A stretch of DNA of 42,460 nt from Clostridia bacterium (GTDB lineage: Bacteria; Bacillota; Clostridia; RUG12999), in assembly GCA_022801925.1 (NCBI GenBank), contig JAAWTG010000021.1:1-42460 (forward strand), given 5' to 3'. Under the pieces are notes generated by a model. It had not been told where the DNA came from. It did not search any database and saw only the letters and a program-made list of their open reading frames with translations. The translations under genes were made by a program, and so were the position numbers. Below, in pieces: positions 1 to 6,316 of the stretch (positions are counted from its first letter, which is position 1; each line of letters opens with the position of its first letter).

Positions 1-140
1 CCTAAAACGGATGATATTTTGAGCAGATTTTGGTGCGGAGGATGCAGATAGGCTGGCGCCTACGGGAGACGACAATCCGAAAGATGCCAAAATATCGCCA
101 TTTTAGGCGGGTTCAAATTGGAAGCGTCAGGCTAAGCGAA

Positions 141-188
141 GGAGAGCCGAACCATGCACGGTACATGGAATTCGACTCTCCTTTATTT
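141..188 (+). terminator. possible intrinsic terminator in host DNA
   Basis: An imperfect hairpin pairs GGAGAG, CGAA and CATG with CATG, TTCG and CTCTCC, and is followed by TTTATTT. The bulges and interrupted T-tract make it a moderate candidate only. It would end rightward transcription entering from the left edge. Confidence 0.3.
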
Positions 189-217
189 ACAGTATTTTCC
201 TGTTTACCATCTGACCC

Positions 218-239
218 AAAAGGCGCGTGCGCTTTTTTT
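218..239. terminator. possible terminator downstream of sod
   Basis: A short GC-rich dyad, GCGC-GT-GCGC, is flanked by AAAAG on the left and seven T on the right. It lies about 30 bp past the stop of the leftward superoxide dismutase gene and could work in either direction. The very small loop makes it uncertain. Confidence 0.35.
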
Positions 240-269
240 GAAGGAAAAGAGTACACTCTGTATTTACCT

Positions 270-905
270 TCAAGCAGAAGGGGACTGAATTGCTTTTAGA
301 TAATTTTTTTCTGCTTTGTTCCAATCCAGCACAGAAAACCAATTGTTAATATAGGCGCTGATGTCGGCAGGATAGGGGAAAAAATAGGCGTGTTCCCAGA
401 CGTCTAACGCAAAAATACATACAGAGTTACTGATGCGTGGAATTTCATAATTTTGGGTAATGATAATATGTAAACTGCCGTCTTGCTCTGCAATCAACCA
501 CACCCAGCCGGCGCCCAACACATTAAGGGCAGCCTGTTTGACAATATCCTGTAAGTTGGAAAGAGAACCGTAACTGTTATCAATTTGTTTTGCAAGCCTG
601 CCGCTTGGCGGCGTGGGTGAACCGCAAAGAGTGCAAAAAAATAATTCATGTGTATAGACGCTGCCGGCATAATATTTGATGTTATTTACTACAGTAGTAG
701 GTAAATTGATTTTTCCGGTTATAAGCTGCATTAAAGACCATGATTGATACATCGGATACTGTGTTAGCAAGTAGTTCAGCGTTTGTAAATCCTGTGAGTA
801 AATTTTATCATAATGCACATATAATGTATCCGGATCACAATGTGGGACCAAAGCAATATAGTCGTAAGGTAAAGGGGCGGGTTGGAACGGATATTGGGCA
901 AACAT
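270..905 (-). CDS. sod: superoxide dismutase (Fe/Mn family)
   Basis: This 211-residue protein has the length and layout of cytosolic Fe/Mn superoxide dismutases, which convert superoxide to oxygen and peroxide. All four metal ligands can be placed: His31 (VHYDK), His86 (THELFF), and Asp168 and His172 in the C-terminal signature DVWEHAYF. The N-terminal hairpin is more divergent than in classical enzymes: the usual second and later His residues of the HHxKHH block are replaced (HYDKIY). The central GG of the His86 region reads AGSVYTH. The gene is host DNA, transcribed away from the prophage. It is probably intact, and the choice between Fe and Mn cannot be made by eye. Confidence 0.85.
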   Translation of the reverse strand: MFAQYPFQPAPLPYDYIALVPHCDPDTLYVHYDKIYSQDLQTLNYLLTQYPMYQSWSLMQLITGKINLPTTVVNNIKYYAGSVYTHELFFCTLCGSPTPPSGRLAKQIDNSYGSLSNLQDIVKQAALNVLGAGWVWLIAEQDGSLHIIITQNYEIPRISNSVCIFALDVWEHAYFFPYPADISAYINNWFSVLDWNKAEKNYLKAIQSPSA

Positions 906-1092
906 GGCACTCAGTCCTTTCTAGCTATTATTTCATACTACAGTTTATGCAGAGCAAAGGACTTTTGCCACAAAACCGCATGGAACACAAGAAGGAACTG
1001 GGGAGTAGTCTTTGCGGCTTGTTTGACGTTTCAGCGGAAAGTGGTAGAAAAAATGGTAGAAAAACAGAAAACGGCAACAGTAGACAAAAAAC
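906..1092. other. host intergenic region, nothing recognised
   Basis: This stretch lies between the start of the superoxide dismutase gene and the terminator behind the truncated tRNA. Overlapping open frames in both directions run through the hairpin and the tRNA and are not credible genes. Together with the att region it makes up the gene-free interval 906-1301. Confidence 0.5.
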
Positions 1093-1127
1093 AAAACCGC
1101 CTGAAACGTACATTTCAAGCGGTTTTT
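1093..1127 (-). terminator. intrinsic terminator of the tRNA-Lys transcript
   Basis: On the minus strand, AAACCGC pairs with GCGGTTTT and TGAAA/TTTCA extends the stem, followed by TTTTGTTTTTT. It sits immediately after the CCA end of the tRNA-Lys fragment, where the host tRNA transcript would stop. This supports the leftward orientation of the tRNA and places the host side of the junction on the left. Confidence 0.75.
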
Positions 1128-1130
1128 GAG

Positions 1131-1175
1131 TGGTGCGCCATTAGGGGGTCGAACCCTAGACACCCTGATTAAGAG
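1131..1175 (-). tRNA. 3' part of tRNA-Lys(CTT), truncated at the anticodon loop
   Basis: Read on the minus strand, the order is anticodon loop CTCTTAA, 3' anticodon stem TCAGG, variable loop GTGTC, T arm TAGGG-TTCGACC-CCCTA (five perfect pairs), acceptor ATGGCGC, discriminator A and encoded CCA. The matching 5' halves are absent: a CCTGA anticodon stem would be expected just upstream, but the sequence there is GAGGA, and no GCGCCAT acceptor strand follows within tRNA distance. The fragment is therefore not a functional tRNA. It is the duplicated 3' end left behind when a phage integrates into a tRNA gene. Confidence 0.85.
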
Positions 1176-1177
1176 TC
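1131..1177. other. attL: attL, left prophage-host junction
   Basis: The att core is the tRNA-Lys 3' segment from the anticodon loop to CCA. Host sequence and the tRNA terminator lie to its left and the integrase gene 125 bp to its right, the usual geometry for a tyrosine-recombinase prophage. The exact crossover cannot be fixed without the right junction, and no second copy of the segment occurs in the window. Confidence 0.8.
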
Positions 1178-1184
1178 CTCTTTT

Positions 1185-1305
1185 GTACGGTATTTTAAAT
1201 CTGTATATAGCTGTAAAATAGCGTAAATAAAGACTTTTTCGATTGTGCATGATAATTCGTGTATATATAAAATCGTGACAAACTACCGTACTATTACCGT
1301 ACTAT
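1185..1305. repeat. putative integrase arm-type sites
   Basis: An 11-bp word, TACCGTACTAT, is repeated twice head to tail at 1284-1294 and 1295-1305. Its core TACCGTAC occurs inverted (GTACGGTA) at 1185-1192. These copies lie between the att core and the integrase stop, and the last overlaps the stop codon. Arm-type binding sites of lambda-like integrases are typically short repeats at this place, so this is a reasonable inference, but no binding motif is known for this integrase. Confidence 0.5.
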
Positions 1306-2441
1306 TCTAATAGAGATACGGTTTCACGTTTTAGATTAGAAGAGACATGACTATAGATGTCTAATGTAATTTGTATAGATTTATGTCCCAGTAGTTCAGA
1401 CACCGTTTTTATATCCGCACCTTTTTCGAGCAATCTCGTGGCAAAACTATGTCGCATGGAATGTACGGTTAAATGTGTAGTTATATTTGATTTTTTCAGT
1501 AGGCTATTAAAGGCACGATATATATTTCGTTTGGACAATGGCGTTCCAGCGGTTGAATAAAAAACAAAAGGTGAATTTTTTTTGTTGTTTAATTTCTGTA
1601 CACTAACGCACTGTATAGCCTTTGCAGTAAGCGGAATTTCTCTTTTTCCACTGTCGGTTTTTGTGGTGTTTATAATAGTCTTGCTTTTTCGCTCCGGATT
1701 GTCATAATCATTTACAACAGATATGCTTTTATTGATATTTACTGTTTTGTTTTCAAAGTCCACATCACTCCACGTTAAAGCGAGCATTTCGCCTAAACGC
1801 ATACCAGTATTAAAAGCAAATACGAATAAATTTTCAAATGTAGTTTCACTATTGCAGTTTGATAAAAACTGATTCTGCTCCTCTTTGGTGAAAGCCAACG
1901 ATTCGCGCGGTGCTTTTTTAGGAACCTGAACGCCGTCACACGGATTTTGATACAAGATATTAGCTGAAACGGCTTGTTTACAAGCTTGAGATAAAGTTAT
2001 GAATACCTTTTTAACTGATGATTGACTTAGCCCCTCTTTGGCATTCAGCCCCTTTTCAGAAATATCATTTATGAATTTTTGAATGATAATAGGATTTAAT
2101 TTATCAAGTTTATAATGCCCTATTTTGGGGACTATATAGCGGTCTATGCTGCCCTTGTACATATCATATGTGGTCGGCTTGATGGAATTTCTTTTATATG
2201 TGTCAAGCCAAAACGAAACCCATTCGCCCACTGTATAGTCGGAAGGATTGGTTAACAAATGGCAGTCGTTCTTATATTTCAAGTCATTGATTTTCTTTTG
2301 AAGCTTGTCTTTGTCCATGCTAGATACGGTTTTTTTGATACGTTTTTTATTTTCATCATAGCCTATTGTGATCTCACATACCCAAAGACCATTTTTTCGC
2401 TGATAGATTGTTCCTTCTCCGTTCATTCTGCGCTTAGCCAT
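1302..2441 (-). CDS. int: tyrosine recombinase, phage integrase
   Basis: This 379-residue site-specific recombinase integrates the phage into tRNA-Lys. The N-terminal AP2-like arm-binding region (about 8-60) is followed by a SAM-like core-binding domain (about 70-170) and the catalytic domain. Arg215 (NTGMRLGE), Lys261 (TKTDSGKR), His327 and Arg330 (HSMRH), His353 (LGHKS) and the Tyr363 nucleophile (DIYSH) complete the active site. The start MAKRRMNGEG is chosen because AAGGAG lies just upstream; the open frame extends 28 codons further but without a ribosome site. It is transcribed toward attL, adjacent to it, as in most Bacillota prophages. Confidence 0.95.
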   Translation of the reverse strand: MAKRRMNGEGTIYQRKNGLWVCEITIGYDENKKRIKKTVSSMDKDKLQKKINDLKYKNDCHLLTNPSDYTVGEWVSFWLDTYKRNSIKPTTYDMYKGSIDRYIVPKIGHYKLDKLNPIIIQKFINDISEKGLNAKEGLSQSSVKKVFITLSQACKQAVSANILYQNPCDGVQVPKKAPRESLAFTKEEQNQFLSNCNSETTFENLFVFAFNTGMRLGEMLALTWSDVDFENKTVNINKSISVVNDYDNPERKSKTIINTTKTDSGKREIPLTAKAIQCVSVQKLNNKKNSPFVFYSTAGTPLSKRNIYRAFNSLLKKSNITTHLTVHSMRHSFATRLLEKGADIKTVSELLGHKSIQITLDIYSHVSSNLKRETVSLLE

Positions 2442-2486
2442 TGTCAAATCACTCCTTTCACAAAAGAATATTGAAAGAATGCTGTA

Positions 2487-2539
2487 TGTGGGCGTAGTTA
2501 CTATATACCATAAATTGATATACACTAATTACGCCCACA
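2487..2539. promoter_or_regulatory. 14-bp inverted repeat upstream of int
   Basis: TGTGGGCGTAGTTA at 2487-2500 and TAATTACGCCCACA at 2526-2539 form an inverted repeat with 13 of 14 pairs matched. The 25-bp AT-rich loop between them (TATA-like words) is where an integrase promoter would lie, about 50-100 bp upstream of the int start. The GC-rich arms stand out in AT-rich surroundings. It may be an operator or an excisionase site; as a stem-loop it lacks a T-tract, so it is not a normal terminator. Confidence 0.5.
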
Positions 2540-2628
2540 CATTATTTCTGTGTCATTACTCATAGTGTCAGCCCCTTTGATGTTTAATAATTTCTGCCTA
2601 TGCCCTTTGGGGGTGTTTTAGTTAGTCA

Positions 2629-3804
2629 TTAACCACCGTTACGAGTACAATGTTTACATTTCGGTAAGTTTGCTACCTCCGAAATATCGTATACTTTAAC
2701 ATTTGCATTATTAACAATGCTTTGGCAGTTACGTCTGGTGTGGTAGACGGATCCGCTAGGTGCGACCCATACTATTTGACCTTGCGGAACAACCGCTTTT
2801 GCTGCTGGTTGCTCTGTAGGTGCCTGTGTTGGCTGCGGTGTTGCAGGTGGTTGATACGGCGTAGCTGCTGGTTGCTGTTGTACCTGATTAGTACCGTCAC
2901 TGCTGCCGGAACCGCCGGAGTAACTTCCGCTTGAATTACCGCCGCTATTGCTATTTCCCGAACCACTACTGTTGCTTCCTGAGTTCGGCGGCGTAGTCGC
3001 TTGCGGAACTTGCGGATTTTCCGCTGCGCCTTCCGTTGGATTTTCTGTCTGTTCTGCCGGTTGCGGTGATTCTGTTATGCTTGCCGGTACAATATCTCCG
3101 TGTGGTATCATATATCCTGCAAGGAGAGAGCCACACATACAGATAGCGATTAGTCCAGTTGTAATATATGTCCTTGGTTTATGTAGATGTTTTGTAATTC
3201 CGTTAAACCTCTTTTGCACCTTATATTTTCGGATAAATGATGAAAATTGTTCAATGATTTTCTTTTCTTCGTCCACGGTAATTGTATCGGAATTTCCATT
3301 GATTTTCTCTGAAATAATATTAGCGTCCATACGGCTTAGATACGTAAGTTTCTCAATCTCGCTTGCCGCTGTTATGCCACACTTCTTTAAAATCAATGGT
3401 TGCGATAGCAAATATAGCATAAATTCATCAGCTTCGGTCTCTTGCCTTGCTGTTAATACTGGGTCTTTTGATTGTCCAAATACCTTATAACATGTATGTT
3501 TTAATGCTACATGCCCAATTTCGTGAGCTATAGTGCGAACTTGATCTTCATAGGATAGATTACTATTGTAAAAGATGTATATTTCACCAAAATCACTTCT
3601 ACACGCGAATCCGTTCGCTTGGTCAACCATGTATTCCAGCTTACATTCTTGTATTAGATTTGCTCCTTCCTGATAAGTATTAATTTCCCACCCCCTCATA
3701 CTACATATTTCATAGAGCGTATCGCGTTCGATTGGAAGTTCCGTGATTCTCTGTTTTTTACTGGTCATAAATTTGTACACCAGCATTTCAACGTTTCTCC
3801 CCAT
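2629..3804 (-). CDS. membrane-anchored ImmA/IrrE-type metallopeptidase with external C-terminal domain
   Basis: The N-terminal 200 residues match phage ImmA/IrrE zinc peptidases, which cleave XRE repressors to induce the prophage: HEIGH at 94-98 supplies two zinc ligands and the general base, and Glu124 in the ETEADEF segment is the likely third ligand. Unlike ordinary ImmA (about 130-180 residues), this 391-residue protein continues into one hydrophobic segment (about 213-232). A low-complexity Pro/Ser/Gly/Gln linker (about 240-340) follows, then a short Cys/His domain (about 340-391) with YHTRRNC and CKHC. The topology implies a cytoplasmic protease tied to an extracellular sensor-like module. 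GGGGAGG precedes the ATG. The gene lies directly downstream of the XRE repressor gene, its presumed substrate; that link is inferred. Confidence 0.8.
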   Translation of the reverse strand: MGRNVEMLVYKFMTSKKQRITELPIERDTLYEICSMRGWEINTYQEGANLIQECKLEYMVDQANGFACRSDFGEIYIFYNSNLSYEDQVRTIAHEIGHVALKHTCYKVFGQSKDPVLTARQETEADEFMLYLLSQPLILKKCGITAASEIEKLTYLSRMDANIISEKINGNSDTITVDEEKKIIEQFSSFIRKYKVQKRFNGITKHLHKPRTYITTGLIAICMCGSLLAGYMIPHGDIVPASITESPQPAEQTENPTEGAAENPQVPQATTPPNSGSNSSGSGNSNSGGNSSGSYSGGSGSSDGTNQVQQQPAATPYQPPATPQPTQAPTEQPAAKAVVPQGQIVWVAPSGSVYHTRRNCQSIVNNANVKVYDISEVANLPKCKHCTRNGG

Positions 3805-3925
3805 TATGTACCTCCCCTTTACTACATATTATTTGTACTCTTTTGTTTTGTGCCCACAAAATTAGCACCTCCTTGGGCATAGACAGGGGAGTTATTTAAT
3901 TTTATCCGCTCTTTTGCACAAATAT

Positions 3926-4324
3926 TTAGTCCTCCAAATGTTTCAGCATTTGTCGGTGCAATACTTTTTTTAATTCCATTAAATCGTCAAATTCTTTTTT
4001 GGGCATTTCAATAGTTTCGTTTTCTCCGCTAGACCCTTGCACGCTAATAAGGACAGTGTCAGGATTTTGTGGTTTACGTAACAGTTCCTTTGCCCGTTCC
4101 CGTGTAATATTCATGTTTGGCATAGGGTGCGGGTCGTCTGTACGACCTAATAAGTAATCTGTCGTTACGTTAAAAATATCTGAACATTTTAAAAGACTAG
4201 TATTATCAATTTCATATTTTTCATTTTCCCATCCAGATAATGTAGCTTGTGTTATCCCTAGCTGTTCTGCCAATTGTTGTTGGCTTAATCCATCTTTTTT
4301 GCGTAGTTCTTTTAGTCGTAACAT
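3926..4324 (-). CDS. XRE-family repressor, CI-like
   Basis: This 132-residue protein has an N-terminal helix-turn-helix (about 5-60; LSQQQLAEQLGITQATLSGWE) typical of phage lysogeny repressors, then LLGRTDDP and a short acidic C-terminal part. It lacks a LexA-type peptidase domain, so it cannot cleave itself. That fits control by the neighbouring ImmA-type protease. A TTG directly precedes the ATG, and ATG is taken as the start. Transcription is leftward from the promoter at 4357-4385, back to back with the Cro-like gene. The acidic tail could be the cleavage or dimerisation part. Confidence 0.85.
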   Translation of the reverse strand: MLRLKELRKKDGLSQQQLAEQLGITQATLSGWENEKYEIDNTSLLKCSDIFNVTTDYLLGRTDDPHPMPNMNITRERAKELLRKPQNPDTVLISVQGSSGENETIEMPKKEFDDLMELKKVLHRQMLKHLED

Positions 4325-4356
4325 CAAATCACCATCTTTTTATAAGTTGTATTTAT

Positions 4357-4385
4357 ATTATAAGACATATTTATATTTTTGTAAA
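4357..4385 (-). promoter_or_regulatory. leftward repressor promoter
   Basis: On the minus strand, TTTACA (4380-4385) and TATAAT (4357-4362) are 17 bp apart, a near-consensus sigma-70/SigA promoter about 33 bp before the repressor start. The -10 box lies inside the 13-mer TATAATATAAATA, which also covers the -10 of the opposing promoter. Confidence 0.8.
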
Positions 4386-4433
4386 GTGAATTTCCGTATT
4401 TTAGAAAAAAATAAAGAAAATTTATAAAAAGTA

Positions 4434-4462
4434 TTGACAATAATATAAAGTTAGTTTATAAT
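4434..4462 (+). promoter_or_regulatory. rightward early promoter
   Basis: TTGACA (4434-4439) and TATAAT (4457-4462) have a 17-bp spacer and match the SigA consensus perfectly. The promoter lies 30 bp upstream of the Cro-like start and should drive the whole early operon. Inverted arms ATAAAGT and ACTTTAT flank the -10 region and may be operator half-sites. Confidence 0.9.
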
Positions 4463-4492
4463 ATAAATATACTTTATAAAGGAGATGCAAAA

Positions 4493-4687
4493 ATGAATGG
4501 TATAGAATTTAGACGAAAAAAAGAAAACATAACACAATCTCAATTAGCAGAGAGACTTGGTGTATCACAAGCAAATATTTCTCAATGGGAAAACGGTGAA
4601 GCGTTTCCACGTGCAGACAAACTTCCTGCTTTAGCTGAAGCATTAAATTGTACAATAGATGATTTGTTTGAAAATAATTCAGCCTAA
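4493..4687 (+). CDS. Cro-like XRE regulator
   Basis: This 64-residue protein is almost entirely one helix-turn-helix domain (ITQSQLAERLGVSQANISQWE) with the ending CTIDDLFE usual in small phage XRE proteins. AAGGAG lies 8 bp before the ATG. As the first gene of the rightward operon, opposite the repressor and sharing its operator region, it fits the Cro role of shutting off repressor synthesis. The function is inferred from position and size. Confidence 0.85.
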   Translation: MNGIEFRRKKENITQSQLAERLGVSQANISQWENGEAFPRADKLPALAEALNCTIDDLFENNSA

Positions 4688-4706
4688 AAAATCCGCCCAT
4701 GCGGAT
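4686..4706 (-). terminator. leftward intrinsic terminator behind the cro-like gene
   Basis: ATCCGC-CCAT-GCGGAT forms a perfect 6-bp stem preceded on the plus strand by six A and followed by no T-tract. It is therefore an intrinsic terminator only on the minus strand, where the hairpin is followed by TTTTTT. It would stop antisense transcripts before they reach the lysogeny switch. Confidence 0.6.
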
Positions 4707-4730
4707 ATAGGAGAAAAGGAGGAATGAAGG

Positions 4731-5048
4731 ATGAACACCGCAGTCGACCTAAATGAATTTATCCGTGATTACAAAAGTCGTAACAGAAAATCGCCACAAA
4801 TTGAAGATGTACAATATATAAGCGTGAATGAGTATGCCGAGCGTACCAAAAGGTCTCCTGTCACAATTAGGGCAATGTGTAAACGTGGCGAAATTGAGGG
4901 AGCAATCAAGGACGGAGCATTGTGGCGCATACCAATCAAAGAAAGTACAGAAACGATAAAACTGAAAGAGGAAAATCTCAAACTTGCAAGAGAGAACGCT
5001 GCACTACGCGATAGACTTGGTTGCGTGAAAGCATTACTGGAAATGTAG
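4731..5048 (+). CDS. helix-turn-helix protein with coiled-coil tail
   Basis: This 105-residue protein has a central MerR/excisionase-like helix-turn-helix (about 27-65: YISVNEYAERTKRSPVTIR, then a GEIEGA wing and LWRIP). A C-terminal heptad-rich helix (about 70-105) should dimerise it. Such proteins in this position are often excisionases or early regulators. The separation from int by the switch region leaves the role open. AAAGGAGG precedes the start. Confidence 0.65.
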   Translation: MNTAVDLNEFIRDYKSRNRKSPQIEDVQYISVNEYAERTKRSPVTIRAMCKRGEIEGAIKDGALWRIPIKESTETIKLKEENLKLARENAALRDRLGCVKALLEM

Positions 5049-5067
5049 TAGAAAGGAGCGTCCCAGA

Positions 5068-5187
5068 ATGAACAAACTTAAAGAACTCACTATGCAGCTA
5101 ATCGCAGCGCAGGAGCGTGGGGATAGGCGGGAATGGAAGAAACTAGCTGGACAGATTGCGGAGATGGAAGGAGAGAGTGACAAATGA
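5068..5187 (+). CDS. small hypothetical phage protein
   Basis: This 39-residue reading frame (MNKLKELTMQ... to SDK) follows GAAAGGAG and ends in an ATGA overlap with the next gene, so translational coupling is likely. It is helical and charged, with no recognisable domain. Too short to classify; the start and overlap support it being real. Confidence 0.55.
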   Translation: MNKLKELTMQLIAAQERGDRREWKKLAGQIAEMEGESDK

Positions 5188-5609
5188 TAACCATAAAAAA
5201 GCCGGAGGATATGGAAAAATATTATGACAAGGAAACAAATACATATCGGTTTGTGGATAAAAATGGATTTCGTGAGGATGTAACGATAAAGTTCAATATT
5301 AATATTGATAGTAATATCTATGCGTGGAACATTAACGCGTGGAACATTAACGCGTGGAACATTAACGCGGGGAACATTAACGCGTGGAACATTAACGCGG
5401 TGGACATTAACGCGTGGAACATTAACGCGGGGGACATTACCGCAGGGGACATTAACGCGGGGGACATTAACGCAGACCATATATTATATTATGCCGTATG
5501 CATAGCGTATGAGTCTTTTAAATGTAAGTCAGTCAAAGGTCGCCGCATAAACGCCGTGCATATGTGTCTGGACGGAGATATTGAGTATAAAGGAGGAGAC
5601 GGGGAATGA
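5184..5609 (+). CDS. tandem 5-residue repeat protein
   Basis: This 141-residue protein has a charged N-terminal part (1-45), ten 5-residue repeats (about 47-96) of the type A-W/G-N/D-I-N, and a C-terminal domain with YYAVC, a KGRR motif and CLDG. The regular Ile every five residues with Asn/Asp before it suggests a pentapeptide-like right-handed beta-helix, although the small residue is not in the classical position. Relatives with different repeat numbers are common in clostridial prophages as far as I recall; no function is established. It overlaps both neighbours by ATGA-type junctions. Confidence 0.7.
   Translation: MITIKKPEDMEKYYDKETNTYRFVDKNGFREDVTIKFNINIDSNIYAWNINAWNINAWNINAGNINAWNINAVDINAWNINAGDITAGDINAGDINADHILYYAVCIAYESFKCKSVKGRRINAVHMCLDGDIEYKGGDGE
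5322..5471 (+). repeat. ten 15-bp tandem repeats in coding sequence
   Basis: The unit GCGTGGAACATTAAC is repeated ten times with a few substitutions (GGG for TGG, GAC for AAC). All units are multiples of three bases, so gain or loss of units keeps the frame and only changes protein length. Confidence 0.9.
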
Positions 5610-5788
5610 AACGAAAACGCGGTAAAAAGAAAAACATAGTTCCAATGTGTGAAAATTGTGAAAATTTTATTCCGATTGGCGAGGGAGACCATATTTGCAT
5701 AGCTGGAATGCCTATAATTGTAGTTGAGGAATATACACCAACGGAAGACTATTTTTGGTGTAAAGGAAAGAGGTTTGAAGCATTATGA
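5606..5788 (+). CDS. small Cys-rich phage protein
   Basis: This 60-residue protein has a basic N-terminus (KRKRGKKK) and the cysteines CENC, C at about 31 and C at about 52, compatible with a small zinc-binding fold. It overlaps the preceding and following genes by four bases, so it is part of a translationally coupled run. No function is assigned. Confidence 0.6.
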   Translation: MKRKRGKKKNIVPMCENCENFIPIGEGDHICIAGMPIIVVEEYTPTEDYFWCKGKRFEAL

Positions 5789-6312
5789 GCAAGAAATATG
5801 AATTTACCGGAGAGACAAAGGATATTTATGGTGTAACAGTACATCAAATCAGGGCATTGCGAGATTTCGGAGATGTAAAAGCGGGAGATATCGGCGGCTG
5901 GATAGAGAGCGAGGAAAACCTATCGCATAACGGAACGGCATGGGTATACGGCAATGGTGTGGTATGCGACAGTGGTAGGGTATGCAACAATGGTGTGGTA
6001 TGCGACAGTGGTAGGGTATGCAACAATGGTGTGGTATGCGACAGTGGTAGGGTATACGGCAATGGTGTGGTATGCGGAAAAATGCAAGTTGAGAATAACA
6101 GACAAATCCTTATGGTCGATTATATCGGCAGCCGTTACGGGAGCATTACATTTGCAAATGACACAGATGGCAATATAGCGGTAGCGTGCGGCTGTTTTTA
6201 CGGTACGATAGGCGAATTTGCAGCTAAGGTAAAAGAGAAACACAGAAGCAGCATATATGCAAAGGAATATGAAGCAGCGATAGAGCTTGCGAAAATACAT
6301 ATCATGAGGTGA
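5785..6312 (+). CDS. hexapeptide-like beta-helix repeat protein
   Basis: This 175-residue protein has an N-terminal segment with RALRDFGDVKAGDIGGWIE and NLS, a pattern seen in clostridial phage proteins that lead into hexapeptide repeats. About seven hexads alternate NGVVCD and SGRVCN (about 56-98), consistent with a left-handed beta-helix. A mixed C-terminal domain (about 100-175) with Cys-Gly-Cys follows. The abundant cysteines at the same hexad position would line up as a ladder on one face. Function unknown. It neighbours another repeat gene. Confidence 0.65.
   Translation: MSKKYEFTGETKDIYGVTVHQIRALRDFGDVKAGDIGGWIESEENLSHNGTAWVYGNGVVCDSGRVCNNGVVCDSGRVCNNGVVCDSGRVYGNGVVCGKMQVENNRQILMVDYIGSRYGSITFANDTDGNIAVACGCFYGTIGEFAAKVKEKHRSSIYAKEYEAAIELAKIHIMR
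5953..6077 (+). repeat. 36-bp tandem repeats, three and a half copies, in coding sequence
   Basis: The 36-bp unit encodes two hexads (NGVVCD, SGRVCN). Units run 5953-5988, 5989-6024 and 6025-6060, then a partial unit to 6077. The near-identity of the copies indicates recent expansion, and the length is a multiple of three. Confidence 0.9.
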
Positions 6313-6316
6313 TATT

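Larger units (their letters stand above)
1..269. other. host flank, no gene recognised
   Basis: This is chromosomal sequence left of the prophage. A short open frame (42-299, plus strand) follows a GGAGG, but it is arginine-rich, reads through two hairpins and resembles nothing I know, so I do not call it. The first 51 bases could be the tail of a longer gene entering from the left, in the frame ending FWCGGCR-stop. Confidence 0.4.

Noticed and set aside
30-299. 89-residue open frame at the left edge
   Set aside because: Arginine-rich, reads through two hairpins and resembles no family; the stop of the next gene and the hairpins fit non-coding DNA better.
740-1250. Overlapping open frames around the att site on both strands
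   Set aside because: They read through the tRNA fragment and its terminator; segments like RGSNPRHPD are the classic false translation of a tRNA.
2560-2628. Terminator from CCCTTTGGGGG near the ImmA-like stop
   Set aside because: The stem is short, the loop is too small and the T-tract is poor on the relevant strand.
5034-5480. Leftward frame with NVPRVNVPRV repeats
   Set aside because: It is the antisense shadow of the 15-bp repeats in the rightward gene and has no start site.
5322-6077. CRISPR-like array
   Set aside because: The repeats are contiguous coding units without spacers, so they are not a CRISPR.
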